This document shows positions 1 to 5,002 of a DNA stretch of 5,287 bases, piece after piece. Where the stretch lies: the NCBI GenBank assembly GCA_020430865.1, contig JAGQIY010000618.1, forward strand, positions 1 to 5,287. Reading direction: 5' to 3'. A program made the translations under genes and the position numbers. Source of the DNA: Myxococcales bacterium. Its GTDB lineage: Bacteria > Myxococcota > Polyangia > Polyangiales > Polyangiaceae. How positions within the stretch are numbered: the stretch's first letter is position 1; every line of letters begins with the position of its first letter. Under the pieces are notes generated by a model. It was not told where the DNA came from and made no database searches. It was given only the letters and a program-made list of their open reading frames with translations.

Positions 1-36
1 CGAGGAGGTTGTGGTCGTGGTTGTGGTTTCAGACAT
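1..36 (-). CDS. N-terminal fragment of a Thr-rich protein running off the left edge
   Basis: Only the first 12 codons would lie in the window: an ATG at 36-34 followed by MSETTTTTTTSS, still open at the left edge. Support is indirect. The frame is open, a purine-rich AAGGAA (complement of 51-56) lies about 14 nt before the ATG, which is somewhat far for a Shine-Dalgarno sequence, and the Met-Ser-Glu followed by a Thr/Ser run resembles flexible N-termini of soluble GC-rich proteins. The Thr codons are mixed ACC, ACA and ACG. No function can be given. The alternative is a chance reading of a GGT/TGT-rich stretch; sequence left of the window would settle it. Confidence 0.4.
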   Translation of the reverse strand, partial: MSETTTTTTTSS

Positions 37-467
37 GTTGTTTAGTTAGATTCCTTCCAAGGGTCTCCGCTCGGAGTCGGTTGCGTGCATCAGGACCGGA
101 TGCATCCACCGTCAGCTAGGCTGAGATGAACGCAGGCCTCGAGGCGAGTGCTCGAGGCCGCTGCTCTTGATGACAGCGAGCCGGAGCCAGAACGCGCACC
201 TATCCCGATCGGGGAGCGGTGAACTAGCGCGCACACCCCTTCGAGTCAACGATTCCCGGGCCGGTAACTCGAGAAACCAGCGCTATTTCAAGCCGATCCG
301 CCTCCGCGGCAGTGCACCTCGAACGCCTCGAATCGGCAGCGTAGTGCGCCCTCGAGCTCGCTCGCCAGACCGCCCCTGCAGCAGAACCCAAACCATTTCA
401 ATAAGTTGCAACGGTTGGGGGTGAGGACCCACGCGCCTGAACCCGTGCTCCGCCGCCAGCTTCGGCC
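37..467. other. Intergenic stretch without a supported gene
   Basis: About 430 bp lie between the start of the left-edge minus-strand gene and the stop of the DUF1330 gene. The only long frame inside (167-424, plus) translates to an Arg/Ser/Pro-rich sequence with no hydrophobic core, signal peptide or motif, and I do not call it. Visible structures are a 12-base near-palindrome with arms CTCCG/CGGAG at 65-76, a perfect 10-bp palindrome GGATGCATCC at 98-107, the 9-bp-stem hairpin at 135-159, and a slightly AT-richer patch near 391-407. Any promoter for the left-edge gene would be here, but I see no convincing -35/-10 pair. Confidence 0.5.
135..159. repeat. Perfect inverted repeat, 9-bp stem and 7-nt loop
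   Basis: GGCCTCGAG at 135-143 is exactly reverse-complemented by CTCGAGGCC at 151-159 around the loop GCGAGTG. The stem is GC-rich enough to form a stable RNA hairpin. No T-run follows on either strand, so it is not a standard intrinsic terminator, and it lies upstream, not downstream, of the left-edge gene. It could be a protein-binding palindrome, a 5' leader structure or a chance palindrome. Confidence 0.55.
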
Positions 468-779
468 TCAGCCGTTCGGAGGCGACAGCCCCTCGACCAT
501 CACCTCGAAGCGGTTGGTCGTCGACGCCTCACGCAGCCTCCGCGCTGGCAGGAACTCCGGGTCGTCCTCCCAGGCCCGCGCCGCCGCCACACTGGGGAAC
601 TCCATCACGATGGTGCGCTCCCGCTGGTCCGCGAGCCACGCGGCATCTTGCCCCACGGAAAGGATCGTTCCGCCGTGCTTGTCGAGCGTTCGGAGGATGA
701 GATGCATGCTCCCCGGATTGTATCTGGCGAACGTCTCGGGGTCGCTCACGTCGTATGCGACGATGAAGTAAGCAGCCAT
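468..779 (-). CDS. DUF1330 family protein (small ferredoxin-like alpha/beta fold)
   Basis: A 103-residue protein of about the usual length for DUF1330, a cytoplasmic family with a dimeric alpha/beta-barrel fold and no well-established activity. Family-like features are the opening strand YFIVAYDVSDPETFARYN (residues 4-21), the HGG turn (35-37), the strand-plus-helix block VMEFPSVAAARAW (58-70), the DPEFLPAR segment (73-80) and the closing FEVMVEG (91-97). I start it at 779: the frame stays open 55 codons further upstream, but that extension is Arg/Gly-rich, unlike the family, and overlaps the divergent lipoprotein gene. AGGGA (complement of 784-788) sits 4 nt before this ATG. It is divergent from the serine hydrolase gene and stands alone on its strand. 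The family assignment is secure; the biochemical role is unknown. Confidence 0.88.
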   Translation of the reverse strand: MAAYFIVAYDVSDPETFARYNPGSMHLILRTLDKHGGTILSVGQDAAWLADQRERTIVMEFPSVAAARAWEDDPEFLPARRLREASTTNRFEVMVEGLSPPNG

Positions 780-871
780 GGGATCCCTGCTAGACGCGAT
801 CTGGAGGTGTGGGTCAATGGTCGGGTGGCCGGATACCCAATGGTCTCGACGAGCTGCGGGTCCTTGCCTGC
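780..871. promoter_or_regulatory. Divergent intergenic region with a short direct repeat
   Basis: These 92 bp separate the divergent DUF1330 and serine-hydrolase starts and must hold their control signals if both are expressed as first genes. The octamer CAATGGTC occurs twice in direct orientation, at 815-822 and 838-845 (23-bp offset). On the minus strand TTGACC (complement of 812-817) resembles a -35 box, but the hexamer 17 bp beyond it (TCTAGC) is a poor -10 and would sit over the ribosome-binding site. I therefore do not call a defined promoter. Confidence 0.35.
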
Positions 872-2320
872 ATGAAGCCCTTCCATTACCTCCATTTCCT
901 GCTGCCCCTGGCCCTCGTGGCCTGCAGCGCTTCGGCCCCCGCACCCGCGCCTGCGGCGCCGGTTCGCGTGGAGCGCCACGCTGCCGCTCAGCCCGCGCAC
1001 CGGAACCTCGGCCCCTGGGTCGACGCGTACGTCTCGGGCTTCGGCAAGCACTGGGGCCCTGCGTTCCGTCCCCGGGGCTACTTGATCGTCGCTCGAGCAG
1101 GCGAGCCGATCCTCCAGCGCGCGTACGGCGACCCTGCGCCGGACGCGGACACGGCGTTTCACATCGCGTCGCTCACCAAGCAGTTCACCGCCGTCGCCGT
1201 GTTGCGCCAGGTCGACGCGGGCAAGATCTCCCTGGATGCCTCGGTCCGTAGCTACTTGCCCGATCTCCCTGAAGCGCTCCAGCCGGTGACCATCACTCAG
1301 CTGCTCCACCACACGTCGGGGATCGCCGACTACACCCAGTCCCCGAAGCTCGAGCCGCTCGCCAAGCACCCCACGCCCCACGCCGCGGTGTTGGAGCTCT
1401 TCGTGCACCAGCCGCTCGCGTTTCCTCCGGGGAGCAAGTTCGACTACTCGAACTCGAACTACTTCTTGCTCGGAATGGTGCTGGAGAAGGTTACGTCACA
1501 ACCCTACGCCGCCTTGCTGAAGTCGCAGATCCTCGATCCCACGGGCATGACGCACAGCGGGGCTGACGGTCCGACCCGCCGCATCGATCTCGCGCAAGGC
1601 CACAGCGTGCACGGCGCGGATCAGCTCGTCACGGCGGAACCAGACGATCCGAGCGTCGCGTTCTCGGCTGGGGCCATCTACACCTCGGCTAGCGACCTGC
1701 TGAAATGGGACCGCGCGCTGGCAAACGGCACGCTCCTCTCCCCCAGGACCGAGACCTTCCGCACCACTCCGGCGAAGGGCGACTACGCGTGCGGCGTCGT
1801 CATGGACAGCTTCCAAGGCGTCCTGTACGAGGTCCACTCCGGCGCGATCAGCGGCTTCGACGCGGACTTGGTGCGCGTCCCTGAGCGGGATCTGCTGATC
1901 GCGTTCCTCGGCAACAACGACGGCTTCGACAGCAGTCGCATCACCCGCAAGGTGCTGAAGATGATCCTCACGGAACGACCGGAGGCACCGATCGAGGAGC
2001 GGCCGCTCGGCCACTTCGACGCCACCGCAGGCGAGGGCGTGGTGGGAGACTACCGTCTCACCGCGGCGAGCCGCCAAGCGCTTCGGGGCAAGCTCCCGGA
2101 CCCCGTCGTCGAGGGAGTGAGCGTTGCCGAGGTGGCCATCGAGCGCGATGGTCTACGGGTGACCCACGCCGGCGAGCGCCCATTCCATCTCTTCCCTGCG
2201 GTTGTCTCCAATACCTACTTCACCAAGGGCTCGGGCATCGAGGTCCGCTTCGGCCAAGCCGGGTTCGTGCTGCGACAAGCGGGCTTCGAGCTCCAGTACG
2301 AGCGGGCCGACTCTCACTAG
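872..2320 (+). CDS. Serine hydrolase lipoprotein, beta-lactamase/class C PBP clan
   Basis: A 482-residue exported enzyme of the penicillin-binding-protein-like serine hydrolases (Pfam Beta-lactamase type), probably a D-aminopeptidase, esterase or D,D-peptidase. All three active-site elements are visible: SLTK (100-103, nucleophile Ser100 and Lys103), YSN (192-194) and HSG (322-324, in place of KTG). The family block LLHHTSGI is at 144-151. The N-terminus is a lipoprotein signal with lipobox LVAC, giving lipidated Cys18; Ser at +2 suggests the outer membrane in a Gram-negative. An Ala-Pro linker follows. Residues from about 377 to the end form a beta-rich C-terminal domain of the type often appended to this clan. 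I chose the ATG at 872 because it places the signal peptide at the N-terminus; an in-frame ATG at 809 would add 21 residues ahead of it. The Shine-Dalgarno is weak. Substrate is not predictable, and true beta-lactam resistance is unlikely from sequence alone. Confidence 0.9.
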   Translation: MKPFHYLHFLLPLALVACSASAPAPAPAAPVRVERHAAAQPAHRNLGPWVDAYVSGFGKHWGPAFRPRGYLIVARAGEPILQRAYGDPAPDADTAFHIASLTKQFTAVAVLRQVDAGKISLDASVRSYLPDLPEALQPVTITQLLHHTSGIADYTQSPKLEPLAKHPTPHAAVLELFVHQPLAFPPGSKFDYSNSNYFLLGMVLEKVTSQPYAALLKSQILDPTGMTHSGADGPTRRIDLAQGHSVHGADQLVTAEPDDPSVAFSAGAIYTSASDLLKWDRALANGTLLSPRTETFRTTPAKGDYACGVVMDSFQGVLYEVHSGAISGFDADLVRVPERDLLIAFLGNNDGFDSSRITRKVLKMILTERPEAPIEERPLGHFDATAGEGVVGDYRLTAASRQALRGKLPDPVVEGVSVAEVAIERDGLRVTHAGERPFHLFPAVVSNTYFTKGSGIEVRFGQAGFVLRQAGFELQYERADSH

Positions 2321-2392
2321 CGCCTCCTGGACGCTGATTCACCGCGTGCAGGGTGACCGACGATCGTCCCGCCGCAGTATCCGGGGGGAGAC

Positions 2393-2419
2393 TTGCACTT
2401 GATTAACATTTCTGATAAT
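2393..2419 (+). promoter_or_regulatory. Possible promoter of the VOC-ArsR-SRPBCC operon
   Basis: GATAAT at 2414-2419 matches five of six bases of the sigma-70 -10 consensus and is the best such hexamer before the operon. The only -35-like hexamer upstream, TTGCAC at 2393-2398, matches three of six at a short 15-bp spacing. Bases 2399-2430 are about 78% A+T in an otherwise GC-rich window. If used, transcription would begin near 2425-2427, leaving only a few nucleotides before the ATG at 2430. Confidence 0.4.
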
Positions 2420-2421
2420 CA
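2400..2421. promoter_or_regulatory. Imperfect palindrome, candidate ArsR operator
   Basis: TGATTA (2400-2405) is exactly reverse-complemented by TAATCA (2416-2421), and two further inner pairs match (CA 2407-2408 with TG 2413-2414), so 8 of 11 symmetric positions pair. It covers the candidate -10 and lies 8 bp before the first gene of an operon that encodes its own ArsR-type repressor. AT-rich, 20-odd-bp imperfect palindromes over the promoter are typical ArsR/SmtB-family operators. The hexamer ATTAAC also recurs directly at 2402-2407 and 2421-2426. Binding by this ArsR is inferred. Confidence 0.5.
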
Positions 2422-2429
2422 TTAACTTC

Positions 2430-2897
2430 ATGAGCAATCATGATCAGGCGAGCAAGCCCTGTCCCAAGCCCTGGCCTCGCATCTCGTCGTCGCTCTTCTA
2501 CGCCGACGCAGCCAAGGCCCTCGACTGGCTGTGCGAGGCGTTCGGCTTCGAAGTCATCCTCAAGGTCGAGGGCGAAGGCGGTCGCATCGAGCACTCCGAA
2601 CTGATGTTCGGCGATGGCCTCATCATGGTCAGCCAGGTCGGGCAGTCAGGCGTCAAGGAACGCCCAATCCGCGGGGCAACACCCAGGACGCTGGACCGGA
2701 TGAACACCCAGATGCTGTGCGTCTGCGTCGACGACGTGGACGCGCACGCCGCCCACGCCAAGCGCGCTGGTGCGACCATCCTGAGCGAACCCGAGACCAC
2801 GGACTACGGCGAGGGCTACTGGGTGGACCGGGGCTACCTCGCCGAGGACCTGGAAGGCCACCAGTGGTACTTCCAGCAACGTCTGAAGACCTACTGA
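2430..2897 (+). CDS. VOC family (glyoxalase/PhnB-like) protein, copy 1
   Basis: A 155-residue cytoplasmic protein of the vicinal oxygen chelate superfamily, which includes glyoxalases, dioxygenases and antibiotic-binding proteins. Two beta-alpha-beta-beta-beta modules are evident: residues 17-69, with helix AAKALDWLCEAFGFE and the strand around His55-Ser-Glu57, and residues 93-151, with VDDVDAHAAHAKRAGA (100-115) and the closing GHQWYF (143-148). The pattern DYGE..YW.D..Y.AED.EGH.W.F resembles PhnB-like/bleomycin-resistance-like VOC proteins. His55, Glu57 and His144 are plausible metal- or ligand-site residues, but I cannot map them with certainty. It is the first gene of a four-gene operon, with a close paralogue 13 nt downstream. 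No Shine-Dalgarno precedes the ATG and the probable transcription start is very close, so initiation may be leaderless or nearly so. Substrate is unknown: detoxification of a small electrophile or drug sequestration are both possible. Confidence 0.88.
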   Translation: MSNHDQASKPCPKPWPRISSSLFYADAAKALDWLCEAFGFEVILKVEGEGGRIEHSELMFGDGLIMVSQVGQSGVKERPIRGATPRTLDRMNTQMLCVCVDDVDAHAAHAKRAGATILSEPETTDYGEGYWVDRGYLAEDLEGHQWYFQQRLKTY

Positions 2898-2910
2898 AGG
2901 AACAACAGCC

Positions 2911-3387
2911 ATGAGCGCCAACGCGAACCAAGCGACGAAACCCTGCCCCAATCCGTGGCCGCGCATCTCCACCTCGATCTTCTACGACGACGCAGCCAAG
3001 GCAATCGACTGGCTGTGTGAAGCCTTCGGCTTCGAAGTGATCTTGAAGGTCGAAGGTGAAGGAGGCCGCATCGAGCACTCCGAGCTGATGTTCGGCGACG
3101 GGCTGATCATGGTGGGGCAGACCGGCGGCAAGTCCTCTCGCCCCGAACCCCTCCCCGGCGTCTCTCCAAGGTCTCTGGGCGGCAAGAACACCCAGATGCA
3201 GTGCGTGATGATCGACGACGCCGACGCCCACTGCGAGAACGCACGCAAGGCGGGAGCGACGATCATCGACGAGCCCTTCGTCAGCGACTATGGCGAGGAG
3301 TACTGGGCCGACAAGAGTTACCGCGCGGAAGATATAGAGGGCCATCACTGGTTCTTCGTCCAGCGCCTGAAGACCGGCAAGGGCTGA
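2911..3387 (+). CDS. VOC family (glyoxalase/PhnB-like) protein, copy 2
   Basis: A 158-residue paralogue of the preceding gene, alignable end to end with a one-residue offset. The two share 36 consecutive identical residues (33-68 here), while the C-terminal half is only about 53% identical. Conserved candidate site residues are His56, Glu58 and His145 (GHHWFF, 144-149), in the same places as copy 1. A Shine-Dalgarno GAAGGA (2896-2901) overlaps the copy 1 stop codon, 9 nt before the ATG, so the genes are co-transcribed and probably translationally linked. The loop after the first module (70-92) differs most between copies, as does the stretch around residues 108-112, suggesting different ligands or a heterodimer. 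Many single-domain VOC proteins act as dimers with the site at the interface, so hetero-pairing is plausible but unproven. The VOC assignment is firm; the activity is not. Confidence 0.88.
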   Translation: MSANANQATKPCPNPWPRISTSIFYDDAAKAIDWLCEAFGFEVILKVEGEGGRIEHSELMFGDGLIMVGQTGGKSSRPEPLPGVSPRSLGGKNTQMQCVMIDDADAHCENARKAGATIIDEPFVSDYGEEYWADKSYRAEDIEGHHWFFVQRLKTGKG

Positions 3388-3728
3388 TGCCAGAAGCTCA
3401 CCCTCGACTGGACGAGACCCTGGCAGCTCTCGCTGATCCAGCGCGGCGTCGCGCCATCGACTTGCTGCGGGCCGAGCCGCGGCGGTCGAGCGACTTGGCG
3501 GAAGCTCTGGGGATCTCTCGCCCGCTGATGAGCCGACACCTCAAGGTACTCCGCAAGGCGGGCCTGGTCGAAGAGCGAGTGGCGGAGCACGACGCGAGGC
3601 AGCGGGTGTATCGCCTCAAGGCCGAGCGCTTCGCCGATCTCCGGGACTGGGTGATGGAAGTGGAGGCATTCTGGAACGATCAGCTGAGCGCATTCGCCGA
3701 GTACGCTGAAGCGAGGCTCGCCAAATGA
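3387..3728 (+). CDS. ArsR-type winged-helix transcriptional repressor
   Basis: A 113-residue DNA-binding protein with the ArsR/SmtB layout: opening helix with ALADPARRRAIDLL (14-27), helix-turn-helix DLAEALGISRPLMSRHL (36-52, recognition helix near SRPLMSRHLKVLRKAG), a wing at about 60-77 ending in RQRVYRL, then a C-terminal dimerisation helix. There is no cysteine at all and no clustered His, so the metal sites of classical ArsR/SmtB/CadC sensors are absent. Such ArsR proteins commonly sit beside SRPBCC genes, as here. The start shares one base with the VOC-2 stop (TGATG), with AAGG 4 nt upstream, and the SRPBCC gene overlaps its end by 4 nt, so it is translationally coupled on both sides. 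Probable role: autorepressor of the operon through the palindrome at 2400-2421. The inducer is unknown. The frame is open further upstream inside VOC-2, but that extension is a shadow. Confidence 0.92.
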   Translation: MPEAHPRLDETLAALADPARRRAIDLLRAEPRRSSDLAEALGISRPLMSRHLKVLRKAGLVEERVAEHDARQRVYRLKAERFADLRDWVMEVEAFWNDQLSAFAEYAEARLAK

Positions 3729-4261
3729 GCCCGCTCAGCGACACGAGCGAGAGCGGCGACGTACCTCACGGCGACCGAGCCCGTGCGACGGTCTTGATCC
3801 GGGCGGATCGAGCCGACGTGTTCCGACTGTTCACGGAAGACATCGATCGGTGGTGGCGTCGTGGGCTCGCCTACCGCATCGGCAAGGATCGCAGCGTGAT
3901 GCACCTGGAGCCTCGAGTCGGCGGTGCGCTGTTCGAGCGCTTCGAGCTGCGCCGCACCGGCGCCGACACCGGCAGCGAGAAGATCATCCGCACGGGCACC
4001 ATCACGCACTGGGAACCACCGAGTCGCCTGTGCTTCGAGTGGCGCGCGGTGAACTTCAGGCCCGACGAGAAGACCTTCGTCGAAGTCAGCTTCGAGGAGC
4101 GCCCGAGCGGCACCTTGGTGTGCGTCACCCACAGCGGCTGGAGCCACATCCGTGGGGATCATCCGGCGCGCCACAAGGACCCAGTACCCGAGTTCCTGGG
4201 CAAGCTGGGCATGTGGTGGGGCGGACTGCTGATGTCCTTGCGGCGCGAGGTCGAAGGCTAG
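3725..4261 (+). CDS. SRPBCC family protein, AHSA1 (activator of Hsp90 ATPase 1-like) type
   Basis: A 178-residue protein with the START/Bet v 1-like helix-grip fold, whose hydrophobic cavity usually binds a small ligand. AHSA1-type marks are VLIRADRADVFRLFTEDIDRWW (23-44, first strand and helix), the EPRVGGALFERF block (62-73), the strand pair GTITHWEPPSRLCFEW (91-106), VEVSFEERPSGTLVCVTHSGW (119-139), and a long C-terminal helix containing the MWWGGLL stretch (163-169). Despite the family name, bacterial members are generally not proven Hsp90 co-chaperones. The first 20 or so residues are Ser/Asp-rich and likely disordered. The ATG overlaps the ArsR stop as ATGA, with GAGG at 3713-3716 eight nt upstream. 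It is the last gene of the operon. A ligand shared with the VOC proteins or sensed by ArsR is an attractive idea but is inference. Confidence 0.9.
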   Translation: MSPLSDTSESGDVPHGDRARATVLIRADRADVFRLFTEDIDRWWRRGLAYRIGKDRSVMHLEPRVGGALFERFELRRTGADTGSEKIIRTGTITHWEPPSRLCFEWRAVNFRPDEKTFVEVSFEERPSGTLVCVTHSGWSHIRGDHPARHKDPVPEFLGKLGMWWGGLLMSLRREVEG

Positions 4262-4279
4262 CGCCGCAACTGGTCTGGC
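4262..4279. other. 18-bp convergent gap between stop codons
   Basis: The plus-strand operon ends at 4261 and the minus-strand gene ends at 4280. The gap and its immediate flanks show no stem followed by a T-run on either strand, so each transcript probably runs into the 3' end of the opposing gene unless it is ended by Rho. Confidence 0.5.
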
Positions 4280-4984
4280 TCAGCGTGGCAGCGGTAGCTG
4301 GTCGAGGTAGTGAAGAGGGCGCTTGACCGGAGCTCCCCGCATGCGCTCGCCGCGCGCCCGCTCCAGGCCGATCCGCAGGCGGTCCAGCTCGGCTCCAGGC
4401 GCGGCCAGAAAGCTCGGGCGCGACGCATGACGGGAGGATCGCAGCTTGGCCAGCGCCGCATACGCCTGACCGCTAACCATCAGATCCGCGTCTTCGGCTC
4501 GATCCAGCAGCTCGAAGGCCTCTTGCTGCCGCTCCGGCAAGCTGGCGAGGGTCTCTCCCAGATCGCAGCGAAGCGTCGCATCCGACGGGTGCAGCTCCCA
4601 GAGACGATGCACCTGCTGCGCTGCCCAACGCAGCGCCCTTCGCCGCTGCACTTCCGTTTCACCGAGGATCCGATCGAGGACGCCCCGGTCGGAGTGGAGA
4701 CGGACCACGGCCAGCGTCAGGATCAACAGCCGACGATTGGAGAGCTCATCGTTCGTGGCATACTCGCCGAACGGCTCGTAGCGACGCTTGCGAAACGCAG
4801 CCACGACCTCCTGATTGGCCCCTGCGTCGAGGCGCGATTCCACGAACCGCGTCCAGCTGATCTCTGCGTTCGTGTGGTGGTACACACCGTTGATGCATGC
4901 GCGCGCGTCCTGCGTCGGCGCGACCAGCGTACAGCAGACAAACAGCAGCCCTGAAGAGATCCGCGCGGCGCTCCTCCAGCTCAT
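4280..4984 (-). CDS. Exported protein of unknown family, complete member of a tandem pair
   Basis: A 234-residue protein I do not recognise. Residues 1-29 look like a Sec signal peptide: Arg4 and Arg8, a hydrophobic run about 11-22, then DARA with predicted signal peptidase I cleavage before Cys30. Cys17 and Cys18 do not form a good lipobox because Val precedes them. The mature part is almost all helical, with Ala/Leu/Arg periodicity (for example residues 85-180) that suggests TPR-like helical hairpins, without a confident repeat match. Its C-terminal module (about 155-224, centred on PSFLAAPGAELDRLRI) is nearly repeated in the truncated gene 18 nt upstream. GGGGAG lies a few nt before the ATG. 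Probably periplasmic or secreted, and co-transcribed with its paralogue. Cys30 and Cys140 could pair. The final residues after 224 are not shared with the paralogue. Confidence 0.72.
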   Translation of the reverse strand: MSWRSAARISSGLLFVCCTLVAPTQDARACINGVYHHTNAEISWTRFVESRLDAGANQEVVAAFRKRRYEPFGEYATNDELSNRRLLILTLAVVRLHSDRGVLDRILGETEVQRRRALRWAAQQVHRLWELHPSDATLRCDLGETLASLPERQQEAFELLDRAEDADLMVSGQAYAALAKLRSSRHASRPSFLAAPGAELDRLRIGLERARGERMRGAPVKRPLHYLDQLPLPR

Positions 4985-5002
4985 CCCGCTCCCCCGCTCA
5001 TC

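Noticed and set aside
387..419. Possible terminator hairpin (CCCAAACC with GGTTGGG) beyond the DUF1330 stop
   Set aside because: The stem needs a bulge, the loop is about 18 nt and there is no T-run, so it is too weak to call.
167..424. Open frame of 85 codons on the plus strand
   Set aside because: Arg/Ser/Pro-rich translation without hydrophobic core, motif or good ribosome-binding site; typical of a chance open frame in GC-rich DNA.
809..871. Longer N-terminus for the serine hydrolase (extra 21 residues)
   Set aside because: It would bury the lipoprotein signal peptide; the ATG at 872 gives a normal signal with lipobox Cys at residue 18.
780..944. Longer N-terminus for the DUF1330 protein (extra 55 residues)
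   Set aside because: The extension is unlike the family, overlaps the divergent lipoprotein gene, and a Shine-Dalgarno-like AGGGA sits directly before the ATG at 779.
746..1408. Long minus-strand frame opposite the serine hydrolase and the DUF1330 start
   Set aside because: Shadow of two well-supported genes; its translation is Arg/Val/Gly-rich with no family resemblance.
2359..2368. Palindrome GACGATCGTC after the serine hydrolase gene
   Set aside because: A 10-bp palindrome without loop or T-run does not make a terminator, and short CG-rich palindromes are common in such DNA.
2523..3114. Recent gene conversion as the cause of the identical VOC block
   Set aside because: Fourteen of 36 codons differ synonymously, so the DNA is not recently homogenised.
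3201..3386. Upstream extension of the ArsR frame inside VOC-2
   Set aside because: Arg-rich out-of-frame reading of VOC-2; the ATG at 3387 overlaps the VOC-2 stop in the TGATG arrangement typical of coupled genes and begins where ArsR homology begins.
4310..4954. Plus-strand frame of 214 codons opposite the exported protein gene
   Set aside because: The minus-strand frame has a signal peptide and a conserved tandem paralogue; the plus-strand reading has neither.
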